Positions 9,561 through 18,402 of a DNA stretch of 33,686 nucleotides are shown here, in pieces. The translations under genes were made by a program, and so were the position numbers. Under the pieces are notes generated by a model. It saw only the letters and a list, made by a program, of their open reading frames with translations. It made no database searches and was not told the DNA's origin. Numbering within the stretch: the first letter of the stretch is position 1; each line of letters starts with the position of its first letter. This DNA comes from a virus, in IMG/VR virus record IMGVR_UViG_3300034101_003871, positions 1 to 33,686 of that record; one strand, written 5' to 3'.

Positions 9561-12170
9561 TTATGGAGTGCCACCGTCTACAATAAAATTAAGCAAATAT
9601 GTTGTTGATGAGAGTCCACTGATCGATGTTGAACCAAATACAGACAAATTATTGCCTGCAAAAGATGTTGTTAAATTTCCTGTAATATTACTAAGTACTA
9701 ATCTATCGTTGTTGGCATCATACCCTAAATTAGTATCTATAAATGTATCTCTAATACCAGTACCATTACCAGTAATCATAACTATAGAATTAATAGTACT
9801 ACTAATATTTAAACCTGTTACCCTTAAATTATATGCAGTAACGTCCGTTAGCAAGTTGCCTGATCCGACAAATCTGCCAGCAGACACTCCTGTTAATCCG
9901 ACTAATCCGCTAACAGTTTGTCCAAGATTAATAACTGTAGTTCCAATAGTAATACCACTACTAGATAGTTTAGTTATTGGTACCGTATTAAGAGATACCG
10001 CACCAGTATTAACAGTAAACTCAGTTGATGAAAAACTAGCAATTCCCTTTACAGAATCTGTTGCATTAACATGAACCCCAGTTGTTGCACCAAGAACTCG
10101 TCCTGCTCTATCAACAGTTAAACTACTAATGAATAGATTAGTAGCAGATCCACCAATAATATTGGTGCTGTATGGAGAAGAAAGGCTAGGTAATACTCCA
10201 CTAGATAAATTATTAATGCCAGTAATATTATGAGCACTAATACCTGTTATAGATGATCCATTTCCACTAAATAAATTTGCTGTTAATGTTCCGCTAACAT
10301 CAACCCCGCTCTGGAATATAGTATTATTAAAGAAGCTTTTTATTCCACTAATTAGTTGAGATCCAGTAGTAACAACCACACTACCAGTATCGACCGCTAT
10401 ATCATCAGTACCAACTTTAATACCATATCCTTGTCCAATATTTAGTGTAATATTAGCAGTTAAATCCGTTTGATTGCCAGCATTAACTAAACCGCTACCG
10501 CCAGTAATAGTGCGTGACGTAAGAGCTCTGCCATCTAGTTGTGTTTGTAGATTTCCAGTTACTCCACTTAAATAAGCTAATTCTGTTAAGGTCGGTGTTC
10601 CGGTAGATACTATTTGTTTATTACTATCAAATACTGCTACTCTATTTGCTGTTGCGCCAGTAACATAAATATTACTACCACTAATAGGTCCATTGCTAAT
10701 TAATTCTCCAACTTTGATTCTACCAAATGTTCCAGCACCGTAGTCGTTTCCATTTATAGTTCCGGTGGTAGAACTTAGAAAAATAAATTCGTTAGAGTTA
10801 TAATTCCATCCCATGAACCCAGTTGCAATAGCGGATCCTCCCCAATATCTTAATAACAAACCTCTATCTAAAGTGTCAGAGGCTGTAATAGTACCGGTTC
10901 CACCAACTGTAATAACAGGATCTTGTACTGTTATTGTGGTACTATTAACGGTTGTAGTAATACCAGTAACAGTCAAGTCGCGTACAGACAAATTACCTGT
11001 AATTTGAACTGTTGATGCATTAATATTTAGTGTAGTTTCTCCAATTTTTGGTTGGATAGTATTTGTATATACTGTGGTGCTTTCAAGCGATCCTAGGTCA
11101 GTAATTGTAGTAGCTAATGATATTGTTGGATTACCATTAATGCCATTACCATTACTTATGTCAATATTACTACCACTAGCTATTGATCTAGCAGCAAAGG
11201 CGCCGTTGTTATCTGGACCGCTAGTGCGAGCTAATAGTCCACTGCCAGTAAATGTATGTAATGTAGCCGCTTGTCCGGACAGCGCTACTTGTAAAACATT
11301 TGAGTTGTAGTCCACTCGTAAGCCTGTGCTAACAGTAAGCGCAGTATCCACACACTCTGCCACACCATCACAAAAATTAGTTACATCATCCCATGTATGA
11401 GAGTGTCCGCTTAAACTTACAGGAACGCCATTGACATAAACACCGGAACCAAAAGATCCTGAACCAGCAAGATTAAGATTTCCACTTATGCCGACATCAC
11501 CACTACTAGTAATTCCATTAAGATTTATTTGTACAGCAGATAAGGTACCACCAATATAAGCATCATTATCGACAATAAGAGCATTACCAATTCCTGTAAC
11601 TTTAACATATCCACCACTTATATAGGATAATCCTGTTAAGCTATTATTTAAGCTAATAATTGGATTAGCAGTTAATCCACTAGCATTAGTAATGTTAATA
11701 TTGGAGCCTTCATCAAGACCCCTAACAGTAACGCCAGTAGCGCTAGTTGAGACAACTATTCCACTAGTATTTAGATTTGAAAAATCTTGTAGTCTATTGT
11801 TTAATGATAGTTGGCTGATACTGCCACTACCGACTCCACAAGATACATAATTTATAGCAATACCAACACCGGATATATTTATAGGAGATACTAAAGTATA
11901 AGAATTTGTTGCTGAGTCATAAGAGGAACATATTCCGCTTGTTGCTGTAATTGCAGATCCGCCAGCATAAGGAAGACTTCCCCAGGTTGTTGTACCGTCA
12001 GTACCAATTTTAAATTTACCAGTATTAACTTCGAAACCTATCTCTCCAGGAGCTAATACCGTAGAATTACTCCATGTATTATTTACAGAAGGATTTCCTA
12101 AAGGACCAATCGCTGATCCAGTATAGCCTACCGAATAACCTCTTCTAACCTGAATAATTGTTTTAGACAT
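9561..12170 (-). CDS. Large tail fibre with Mtd-like N-terminal domain, 869 aa
   Basis: It starts MSKTIIQVRRG and continues LAPGEIGFEVNTGKFKIGTDGTTTWGSLPY, the same attachment domain as in the 760-residue fibre. The remainder is very rich in Gly, Ser, Thr, Asn and Ile, with recurring units such as ISGVGI, SGSNIDISNGNGINGNPTISL and LNNSLTGLSYISGG, as expected for a long beta-structured fibre shaft. There is no recognisable enzyme. It is the first gene of the fibre group after the two small structural genes, and a 58-nt AT-rich gap separates it from the next fibre. It is probably the main side or tail fibre; the receptor is unknown. Confidence 0.85.
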   Translation of the reverse strand: MSKTIIQVRRGYSVGYTGSAIGPLGNPSVNNTWSNSTVLAPGEIGFEVNTGKFKIGTDGTTTWGSLPYAGGSAITATSGICSSYDSATNSYTLVSPINISGVGIAINYVSCGVGSGSISQLSLNNRLQDFSNLNTSGIVVSTSATGVTVRGLDEGSNINITNASGLTANPIISLNNSLTGLSYISGGYVKVTGIGNALIVDNDAYIGGTLSAVQINLNGITSSGDVGISGNLNLAGSGSFGSGVYVNGVPVSLSGHSHTWDDVTNFCDGVAECVDTALTVSTGLRVDYNSNVLQVALSGQAATLHTFTGSGLLARTSGPDNNGAFAARSIASGSNIDISNGNGINGNPTISLATTITDLGSLESTTVYTNTIQPKIGETTLNINASTVQITGNLSVRDLTVTGITTTVNSTTITVQDPVITVGGTGTITASDTLDRGLLLRYWGGSAIATGFMGWNYNSNEFIFLSSTTGTINGNDYGAGTFGRIKVGELISNGPISGSNIYVTGATANRVAVFDSNKQIVSTGTPTLTELAYLSGVTGNLQTQLDGRALTSRTITGGSGLVNAGNQTDLTANITLNIGQGYGIKVGTDDIAVDTGSVVVTTGSQLISGIKSFFNNTIFQSGVDVSGTLTANLFSGNGSSITGISAHNITGINNLSSGVLPSLSSPYSTNIIGGSATNLFISSLTVDRAGRVLGATTGVHVNATDSVKGIASFSSTEFTVNTGAVSLNTVPITKLSSSGITIGTTVINLGQTVSGLVGLTGVSAGRFVGSGNLLTDVTAYNLRVTGLNISSTINSIVMITGNGTGIRDTFIDTNLGYDANNDRLVLSNITGNLTTSFAGNNLSVFGSTSISGLSSTTYLLNFIVDGGTP

Positions 12171-12181
12171 AGTTTTACCTT

Positions 12182-12559
12182 TTATTCTTCGCTGTATAAA
12201 TAATCAGATGGATTGGGTACACCACAATCAAAATTGTATTGATTTAAATATCCACTAAGACCTACATTATTAGTACCCCAAAGTAGACTATCAACATGCA
12301 CAATATTATCATTTATTAATATGCCAGAAATATATTGTCCTAGTCCATCTATTCTGGTATAGGACAAATTGCCACTAATTTTGGACATTGGTATATTATC
12401 TGGTAAATCACTCCAGAGTATTTTTTCTGTATTAACAATTTCAATATTAAAGCTATCGTATCTTTCAATTTCTAAATTATTAATATTCTCTATGAAACTA
12501 GTACTAACATCTAAATAGTGGACCGTAGGCTCTAATATTTCAATAATGAAGTCACTCAT
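12182..12559 (-). CDS. Small virion-associated protein, 125 aa, unknown function
   Basis: I choose ATG 12559 (MSDFIIEILEPTVHYLDV) because it overlaps the stop of the preceding gene as ATGA; a TTG start nine bases upstream is less likely. The N-terminal half is made of short beta-forming stretches. The C-terminal half (DLPDNIPMSKISGNLSYTRIDGLGQYISGIL) resembles the linker sequences of the fibres, which suggests a fibre-associated or adaptor role. No named family is recognised. It is coupled to the 140-residue gene upstream and lies 12 nt ahead of the large fibre gene. Confidence 0.65.
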   Translation of the reverse strand: MSDFIIEILEPTVHYLDVSTSFIENINNLEIERYDSFNIEIVNTEKILWSDLPDNIPMSKISGNLSYTRIDGLGQYISGILINDNIVHVDSLLWGTNNVGLSGYLNQYNFDCGVPNPSDYLYSEE

Positions 12560-12978
12560 GTGGCACAATCCAGATCGTTTGATGTTTGACTATATCGTTT
12601 AACAATGCTGATAGTGCCAAATAATAATCTAATAGTATATTTACCTCCTTGATTTTCAGTACCGTCTCCATAAAATGGTTCATTAGACTGAAGTTCAAGA
12701 TCATATTTAGCAGAATTAAACGAGAAGCCATTTGTCGTGTGGGAAGGTAACATAAATGTTATCTTTCCTTCTTCATCATTAATAATAAAACTATAAACAT
12801 TTTGGCTAAATGCGTTATCAGAAGAAAAAACTTGTACCGATCCGGTATTAGTTTTCCATGTTATTCTAGCGCAATAATTAGCTAAATTAATAGGAGTACT
12901 ATTAGAATCTTTATATATAATACTAAGTTTAAATGATGTACCTTGTTCTATAGCAAAATCATACTTGCTAGCTGCCAT
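12556..12978 (-). CDS. Putative virion structural protein, 140 aa
   Basis: The opening YDFAIEQGTSFKLSIIYKDSNSTPINLANYCARITWK has the pattern of a beta-sandwich (Ig/BppU-like) domain that I recall from small proteins encoded next to tail fibres: a Q-G-T/S-F strand followed by a polar loop and an R-hydrophobic strand. It is the first gene after the terminator that follows the capsid gene, and it has a candidate late promoter (GTGTATAA) 39 nt upstream of ATG 12978. It is therefore probably the leader gene of the fibre transcription unit. Exact function is unknown; a baseplate or fibre-anchor protein is the most likely reading. Confidence 0.65.
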   Translation of the reverse strand: MAASKYDFAIEQGTSFKLSIIYKDSNSTPINLANYCARITWKTNTGSVQVFSSDNAFSQNVYSFIINDEEGKITFMLPSHTTNGFSFNSAKYDLELQSNEPFYGDGTENQGGKYTIRLLFGTISIVKRYSQTSNDLDCAT

Positions 12979-13016
12979 AGTTAAACCTTTAAAAGATAAT
13001 GCTGTCGATACCTAAA

Positions 13017-13024
13017 TTATACAC
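13017..13024 (-). promoter_or_regulatory. Candidate late promoter (GTGTATAA)
   Basis: On the minus strand the motif GTGTATAATT lies between the terminator after the capsid gene and ATG 12978, 39 nt upstream of the start. The same octamer recurs before three other late genes. No -35 element accompanies it, as in T4-type late promoters. Confidence 0.45.
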
Positions 13025-13029
13025 CTAAA

Positions 13030-13056
13030 AGAAAAAAGCCGCGCAAGCGCGGCCTT
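13030..13056 (-). terminator. Rho-independent terminator after the major capsid gene
   Basis: On the minus strand GCCGCGC pairs with GCGCGGC around a two-base loop and is followed by a T-rich run (TTTTTTCTTTT). It lies 30 nt past the capsid stop codon and directly ahead of the next candidate late promoter, so it separates the head and fibre transcription units. Confidence 0.85.
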
Positions 13057-13086
13057 TTCCATAGATTAATTAAGAGATAACACGAA

Positions 13087-14109
13087 TCATAGTGATCCGA
13101 GTAGAACTCTACGGTTGTCAAGAACAGCAAAACCTTGTTCTGCCCATCCGTAGAAACCGGCTCTCTTCTGACGATGTAGACTTTCATCTTCAAAGATTTG
13201 AACTTGTTCACGAACCGGCATTATGAAACTGTCTCTCTTGCGTAGATCAAGACCAATAACAATTTCGGTATCATTTCCGGTACCGCCTGTTGGTAGTGTT
13301 CCGCTAAGAACATTACTATAGAATAATTGATATTGTTGACCAACACCAAGTTCATCTAGATCATGAAGATTAACACTGAATACTCTATTAAGAGTACCGT
13401 CAGCTGCTGTGTAAATCTCACGACGAGTAATTTCATCAACCTGATCGACGCCCCAGTTGCGAATGTCTTCCATTGCTTCTGGACTAACATAAAGATCAGT
13501 TAGAAGACCACGATTATTACTAGCACTATTACCACCACCGTTTCTGCGCATTACAGTTTTCATAAGAGAAACAAGTCTCTTTGTAAACTGACTTGGGGCA
13601 GCATCGCTATCATAAACTACGATATTACGATCAACAGCAGCAGCAAGTAGTGTGTGCCAGCCATCATCGTTCATCTTTTTAACAAATGAACCTTCTAGAA
13701 CTTCCATAGCACGACCAACAACGTCCCAACGGGCGTCACGAGCATACTTTAGAAGATAGTCTATTGAAGCTCCTATATCATAGGTTGGAACCATGACGTA
13801 ATCGCTTTCAACATGACGCTCTGGGATATATCCATGATTAGGAATTGTATATGCAACAAAATCCTTCTCAGTACCCGGAGACAAGAAATCTAGTGGAAAT
13901 TCTGGTGTGGCACCCTGTTGAAGCTGAATTGGCTCAAAGATACCATCAAGAATATCACCACTAAGAAGACCTTTTCTCAATGGAAGCTCTAGTGCCTTAG
14001 CAATTTCTGCATTGGCCGCTAGAGAAACTTCTCTATTTGCTGAACCAGAGCGAACTAAAAGTTCGGTAAGTTCTGCTGTTGGCTGAAATTTTTCTGTGTT
14101 AGCTGACAT
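13087..14109 (-). CDS. Major capsid protein (HK97-type), 340 aa
   Basis: This is the main shell protein of the phage head. Length, position after protease/scaffold and decoration genes, and sequence type all fit an HK97-fold capsid protein: an N-terminal helical arm (about 1-60), then FVAYTIPNHGYIPERHVESDYVMVPTYDIGASIDYLLKYARD, and a C-terminal part with FYSNVLSG, IGLDLRKRDSFIMPVREQVQIFEDESLHRQKRAGFYGWAEQGFAVLDNRRVLLG that fits the P-domain end of the fold. There is no N-terminal delta domain, as expected when a separate scaffold is encoded. CAGGGAGAATAAA is a strong ribosome binding site and the gene is followed by a terminator, both fitting high expression. Codon use is somewhat richer in C than in the fibre genes, also as expected for an abundant protein. 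Confidence 0.9.
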   Translation of the reverse strand: MSANTEKFQPTAELTELLVRSGSANREVSLAANAEIAKALELPLRKGLLSGDILDGIFEPIQLQQGATPEFPLDFLSPGTEKDFVAYTIPNHGYIPERHVESDYVMVPTYDIGASIDYLLKYARDARWDVVGRAMEVLEGSFVKKMNDDGWHTLLAAAVDRNIVVYDSDAAPSQFTKRLVSLMKTVMRRNGGGNSASNNRGLLTDLYVSPEAMEDIRNWGVDQVDEITRREIYTAADGTLNRVFSVNLHDLDELGVGQQYQLFYSNVLSGTLPTGGTGNDTEIVIGLDLRKRDSFIMPVREQVQIFEDESLHRQKRAGFYGWAEQGFAVLDNRRVLLGSL

Positions 14110-14133
14110 TTTATTCTCCCTGTGATGAAAAAA

Positions 14134-14592
14134 TTATAGATTAACTGATACTTTTGCGTAGCCATCTGAGTCTTTTGCACTCAAGAATTGGCCAATCTTG
14201 ACAGCATTCGTTGAACTGGTTCCAATCAAACCACTAGCACCAACATAAGCGTCGGCTCCTGCTGATGGTACTGCATCAGAAACAATCTTGTTGGTTGTAA
14301 CCTGACCGTTACGAAGAACGGTGACTTTGCCACCCTTCTGCATTTCGTCACGATACCAGTTAATATGCTGGCGAGTAAGATCATAATCAACAACATCATT
14401 GAGTAGAATGCCTACTGGTTTAGCGCCGGAAGCGACAGCAGCATAGGCAACAACAGCATTAGCATCATCCATGGATACGCCAACACCACTGGTTGCTGTA
14501 ACAACACTAACTACGCCTCCTCTTTCTTCAGCGGTATTCATGAAGAATGAGATATCTGTTAATAGTTCAATACGATCTGGTTTAAGAGCCAT
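14134..14592 (-). CDS. Probable capsid decoration/stabilising protein, 152 aa
   Basis: It lies between the scaffold and the capsid gene, the usual place of a head decoration protein. The sequence (MALKPDRIELLTDISFFMNTAEERGGVVSV, then ASGAKPVGILLNDVVDYDLTRQHINWYRDEMQKGGKVTVLRNGQV) reads as a small beta-rich domain without enzymatic motifs. The pattern GxxPVGILLNDV recalls lambda gpD-like and other capsid-stabilising proteins, but similarity is weak by eye. The same strong GGGAGAATAAA leader as the capsid gene suggests comparable, high translation. Confidence 0.7.
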   Translation of the reverse strand: MALKPDRIELLTDISFFMNTAEERGGVVSVVTATSGVGVSMDDANAVVAYAAVASGAKPVGILLNDVVDYDLTRQHINWYRDEMQKGGKVTVLRNGQVTTNKIVSDAVPSAGADAYVGASGLIGTSSTNAVKIGQFLSAKDSDGYAKVSVNL

Positions 14593-14603
14593 TTTATTCT
14601 CCC

Positions 14604-15296
14604 TTATTTATAGTTTTTGCCGAGTCTGCTGGAAACGAAGTCTAATAGGGCCGCACGAGTAGCTTCAACTGTAGTGGTTTCTGCTTCTCCGCCGACTCCA
14701 AGATTAATATCTGCATCTACCTCTGCTGTTTCCAAAATTTCTGGATCAGCTTTTGGTGCTGTGCCTTCTTCTGATGCCATCTTTTTTGTCATCATTGCTT
14801 CTTCTTCTTCTTTTTTCTTCTGCTTTTCCTTGTCTAACCAAGGTGGCATTTTGCCAGCAACAAGAGAAGTCATGGCTGCGAAGGTTTCGTCATCTAATGC
14901 TTCGAATTTGTCTACTGTAGCTTCTGCTGATTCATTATCAATACCAGCTTCGACTAAAGAGGCCATTCTTTTCATTTTCTTTTCTTTCTTCATCATCTCT
15001 TCTTCCTTACTTTTGTAAGCAGCAAGAGCTTCTAAAGCTGAATCTAATTCGGCCTTCATCTTTTTCATTTCTTCTTCTTTCATGGCCATTTTCTTTGCGG
15101 CTTCTTCTTTTTCTGTGCGAAGAGAAACAAGCTCTGTTGTGGCTTCTGAAAGTTGTGTTTCGTTAGCTTTAATTGTGGCTTCAAGCTCAGATATTTTAGC
15201 TTCAGAAGTTTCTATGCCAGTTTTGGATGTGGCAACTTCCTTTGTTAACTCTTCAACCTTAGCCTTTAGTTCTGTCATCTCGTTTTCTAAACTCAT
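14604..15296 (-). CDS. Nested in-frame scaffold protein, 230 aa
   Basis: An internal ATG at 15296 (Met280 of the longer protein, MSLENEMTELKAKVEEL) is preceded by TGGAGAATAAAACT, essentially the same ribosome binding leader as the decoration and capsid genes. The predicted product is just the coiled-coil scaffold domain and acidic tail. This is the arrangement of lambda C/Nu3, where a scaffold is made from an internal start of the protease gene. The start signal is seen directly; that it is used is inferred. Confidence 0.65.
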   Translation of the reverse strand: MSLENEMTELKAKVEELTKEVATSKTGIETSEAKISELEATIKANETQLSEATTELVSLRTEKEEAAKKMAMKEEEMKKMKAELDSALEALAAYKSKEEEMMKKEKKMKRMASLVEAGIDNESAEATVDKFEALDDETFAAMTSLVAGKMPPWLDKEKQKKKEEEEAMMTKKMASEEGTAPKADPEILETAEVDADINLGVGGEAETTTVEATRAALLDFVSSRLGKNYK

Positions 15297-16133
15297 AGTT
15301 TTATTCTCCACTTTAATGTGTGATTGATTATCAAATACACCCGCAACAGAAAAAATCGTATTTTTTTCAGATTTATTATCTAAATTATTTTGAGCAAAAT
15401 TGTCTTTAGTAAATATTATACTATCAGGATTAGCTGGCTTATTAACAAAACCCTTTCCGGAAAACGTTATATTTCTTAAAACTCTTCCAATCTTATAGTT
15501 TTCATGTTCTCCTATTCCGCCATATGATCTAAGATATTTTGTTAAATAAGCAGTTTCATTGTCTCTGGCTAATATTTTATATTCTCCATTTGACTTATTA
15601 AGAAGACCATAATCAAATCCTTTAAATAAACACTCCATACTAACATATTTTTGACCATTCTCTATTTCAGATATTAGTTTTTCTGATCGGTCTCTTAAAT
15701 CTTGATTAGAAAAAGCTTTATATATAACTGATCCAGTTAATATATGAAATTTTTGTGGTAAATTATCTATTGGAGTATTTTCATCAATTAATATACCATC
15801 TTCTGTGATTGGCCAATTAGCAGTAATATGTCCTATAATTATATTTTCATCATGTTCTAAATTTGTTGGTTTATCTTCTGGAGTATTTCTGGCTGCCCAG
15901 ACTTCTTCTTTATCAAATATATCATCATTTTTATTCCAACTTGATGTTACAAGTATGGATTGAACATAATATAGATCTTGGTCGTTTAATGCTGCTAAGC
16001 TCTTAATATGGCTTAAAGAACTAGCTAAAGCCTTATTAACGCACGGCTCTACCAAACTGGCATAAGAGACTGATGCAGATGCTGATAGTACTTCGGCTAA
16101 CCCATCGTCATATTCTTGTTGAAAGATATGCAT
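14604..16133 (-). CDS. Prohead protease fused to scaffold domain, 509 aa
   Basis: The product looks like a maturation protease followed in frame by a scaffolding domain. The N-terminal part (about 1-250) contains NLEHDENIIIGHI (His94) and QKYVSMECLF (Ser165), which I read as the likely catalytic His and Ser of a herpesvirus-assemblin-type prohead protease. From about residue 280 to 400 there is a long heptad-like Glu/Lys/Ala/Met-rich coiled coil, followed by an acidic tail, as in scaffolding proteins. A second strong start at 15296 would make the scaffold part alone. TGGAGAAAAAT precedes ATG 16133, and a GTGTATAA motif lies 26 nt upstream of it. The protease would cut the scaffold away during head maturation; the catalytic assignment is tentative. 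Confidence 0.8.
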   Translation of the reverse strand: MHIFQQEYDDGLAEVLSASASVSYASLVEPCVNKALASSLSHIKSLAALNDQDLYYVQSILVTSSWNKNDDIFDKEEVWAARNTPEDKPTNLEHDENIIIGHITANWPITEDGILIDENTPIDNLPQKFHILTGSVIYKAFSNQDLRDRSEKLISEIENGQKYVSMECLFKGFDYGLLNKSNGEYKILARDNETAYLTKYLRSYGGIGEHENYKIGRVLRNITFSGKGFVNKPANPDSIIFTKDNFAQNNLDNKSEKNTIFSVAGVFDNQSHIKVENKTMSLENEMTELKAKVEELTKEVATSKTGIETSEAKISELEATIKANETQLSEATTELVSLRTEKEEAAKKMAMKEEEMKKMKAELDSALEALAAYKSKEEEMMKKEKKMKRMASLVEAGIDNESAEATVDKFEALDDETFAAMTSLVAGKMPPWLDKEKQKKKEEEEAMMTKKMASEEGTAPKADPEILETAEVDADINLGVGGEAETTTVEATRAALLDFVSSRLGKNYK

Positions 16134-16148
16134 TATTTTTCTCCATTT

Positions 16149-18350
16149 TTACAAAGAATTATACACCATAAAATAAAATGAAGCCTTTGCTTGTTTAATA
16201 TCGTCAACAGATAGATCTTCTTCTAGTTCGGATATTATATTTTTTAGCCAATTAGAATAGTAAGCAAATAATTGTTGGTTATTAGACCCATCAATATTAA
16301 CAAATGTTTTTAAAATATTATCGTTAGATATTTTAGAATTGGGCTCTAATGCAAATAAAATTTTTGTTTTTATAGTATCTAATTCTTTATGTTCTGATGC
16401 AGTAAGGCTTCTTAAATTTTTTTTATTATAGAAGTCTAACATTACCGGATTGATAATTTCATTTATTTTTTCCTGGGCTTTATTTGCCCAAATCATTAAC
16501 GATGCTCCAGTTTGAGGAGTAAATGTTTTTGTTTTTCTTTTGGTTTGGTCTGTAGAATTTTTGGGTCTTCCCTGCTGTGGTTGACCGGGCAAAGATTCTG
16601 GCGAATCTTTTGCCAACCTAGTTGGTAGTCCGGTAACTGGCGGAATCTTTTGTTCTATAGCTGTTTTTTCGCCACTTTTTTTCTTATCCAATTCTAAGCC
16701 TATTTGACTTGGAGTGACAATACCTGTTTGTAAAGCGATTTTCTTTAATCCATTCTCAAATTCTGGATCATGCCATGGGCCAGATTTATTTACCATTCTA
16801 TTACTATCTCTTTCTCTTTTTTCTCTATTAAGTCTACTCTTTTCCATATCTGGATCGAATCCGAATCGTGTTTGGATCAATTCATCACTGATAATATTTC
16901 TATCAGCTAATTGTATTAATAATGCTTTTTCACTGTCTTCATTACTTAAATCCATTCTATCAAATTCGACTTTAGCTGGATATTTGAAACCCATAGCTTT
17001 TTGAACTAATGCTATTTCTTGTTCCCAAAATTGCATTAATACATCTCTACCATATTGTAGTCTTTGAGTTAATGTCTTAAGACTTATAAAATTGTTTGTT
17101 GTCCCTGATGCTCCGAAGGTTCCGGTAAGTGTTGGTGGAATGCCTAGTCCGGCATAAACACTATTCAGATGTGGAACATATTTACTTTCTCCCAGAAAAT
17201 TATGAACATTTGTATTACTTTCTAATAGCTCTATATCTGGACCCCATATTAGATCCATTGTACCTCCACCAACATTGTTTCCTAGTATACTAGCTAATTT
17301 ACTTGTTGCTGCTTTAGTTGGAGCTATTTTGTGTTCTAAATTACCTAATTTAAAAATTCTAATATTTGATATTGCTCCATCAAGAGCGGCCATATCTGCT
17401 AATTTTAATTTTTCTATAACTGTTATATCGTCCATAATAGCATAAATCATTGGATAGGCCCAGCTTTGCCAATCGTCTTTTTTATAGTTAAATACCAACG
17501 TTTTATTAGGATCTAGTGGATATCCACGTTTTGATTTAGCCGCATCTATGATCTGTGCTGGAAGCTGGTTAACTATTTCTTTTTCAGCATCTGTTTTGGG
17601 ACTATTAATAATTTTTCTTAAGCTGGCCGGAACTAATAATTCATATCTTTTGTTATCAACGAAAGAGGACAAAGATCCTGCTACAACATCAACAAATACC
17701 GGATCAATAAAAGTATATCTCCAAGGAATTTCTTTTTTTTCTATCTGAGGTAATACTATATCATTTACTATGACATCAGCATTTCCGAGAGACTGATAAA
17801 GTTTATCTGTTACTTTTAAACTAATTTTAGCTGTTCTTCTATCTATAATAATATTTCCGCTTTTATATAGATTATTTAAGAATCTTTCGCTACGATCTTT
17901 ACCATTAATTTTTTTGAACCATCTTCTATAAAATCTTTCTATTCTTTTATTTCTATGCACAAGCCTTATTCCTTGACTAGCAAAATCTCCCATAAGATCA
18001 ATAACATTTTTTACTAGTCCTACTCTTTGATATATTTCATCTGCTCGTCTTAAAATTCCTTTGATTTTTAGCGGAGTCGCTTCTTCTGGTCTGAAATTGT
18101 AATAGTCGCCCTTGGTCAGTCCTGGTCTGCTGCCATTTTGACCATCAAGATTAGAATAGTCTAGATTATATCTTCTACCGGCTCCGGCAGCAGTTGCTCT
18201 GTCTATAAGGGTAAATTCATCTAATGACGCTGAAGCTCTTTTTAGAGCATCTTGTTTACTAGATAAATCGTCGCCCCATGTAACATAAGCATCATCTGGT
18301 ACGATAGGAGAGGACGATACAATTTCTTCTTTTGTTCTTTTTTTAGCCAT
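16149..18350 (-). CDS. Portal protein, 733 aa
   Basis: It forms the dodecameric ring at the head vertex through which DNA enters. Evidence is position directly after the large terminase and before the protease, length, and portal-like segments: YNFRPEEATPLKIKGILRRADEIYQRVGLVKNVIDLMGDFASQGI (about 85-130), FYRRWFKKINGKDRSERFLNNLYKSGNIII, and LNSVYAGLGIPPTLTGTFGASGTTNNFISLKTLTQRLQYGRDVL near residue 410, the part usually forming the portal clip/stem transition. The C-terminal 190 residues are Lys/Gln/Pro-rich and probably flexible. A GTGTATAA motif lies 45 nt upstream of the ATG; there is no clear ribosome binding site. Confidence 0.88.
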   Translation of the reverse strand: MAKKRTKEEIVSSSPIVPDDAYVTWGDDLSSKQDALKRASASLDEFTLIDRATAAGAGRRYNLDYSNLDGQNGSRPGLTKGDYYNFRPEEATPLKIKGILRRADEIYQRVGLVKNVIDLMGDFASQGIRLVHRNKRIERFYRRWFKKINGKDRSERFLNNLYKSGNIIIDRRTAKISLKVTDKLYQSLGNADVIVNDIVLPQIEKKEIPWRYTFIDPVFVDVVAGSLSSFVDNKRYELLVPASLRKIINSPKTDAEKEIVNQLPAQIIDAAKSKRGYPLDPNKTLVFNYKKDDWQSWAYPMIYAIMDDITVIEKLKLADMAALDGAISNIRIFKLGNLEHKIAPTKAATSKLASILGNNVGGGTMDLIWGPDIELLESNTNVHNFLGESKYVPHLNSVYAGLGIPPTLTGTFGASGTTNNFISLKTLTQRLQYGRDVLMQFWEQEIALVQKAMGFKYPAKVEFDRMDLSNEDSEKALLIQLADRNIISDELIQTRFGFDPDMEKSRLNREKRERDSNRMVNKSGPWHDPEFENGLKKIALQTGIVTPSQIGLELDKKKSGEKTAIEQKIPPVTGLPTRLAKDSPESLPGQPQQGRPKNSTDQTKRKTKTFTPQTGASLMIWANKAQEKINEIINPVMLDFYNKKNLRSLTASEHKELDTIKTKILFALEPNSKISNDNILKTFVNIDGSNNQQLFAYYSNWLKNIISELEEDLSVDDIKQAKASFYFMVYNSL
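16159..16166 (-). promoter_or_regulatory. Candidate late promoter (GTGTATAA)
   Basis: GTGTATAATTC on the minus strand overlaps the last codons of the portal gene and stands 26 nt ahead of the protease start. It is one of four matching motifs in front of late genes. Because it also encodes portal residues MVYN, chance occurrence is harder to exclude here. Confidence 0.35.
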
Positions 18351-18394
18351 ATTTTAATATAATCGTAATCGCATTACAAAGCAATCAATAATTT

Positions 18395-18402
18395 TTATAC
18401 AC
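18395..18402 (-). promoter_or_regulatory. Candidate late promoter (GTGTATAA)
   Basis: GTGTATAAAAATT on the minus strand lies between the terminase stop and the portal start, 45 nt upstream of ATG 18350. It fits the TATA-type motif found before other late genes in the window. Confidence 0.4.

Noticed and set aside
7220-12170. Diversity-generating retroelement suggested by Mtd-type fibre domains
   Set aside because: Only the N-terminal docking domain is Mtd-like. No reverse transcriptase, no accessory gene and no template/variable repeat pair is seen in the window.
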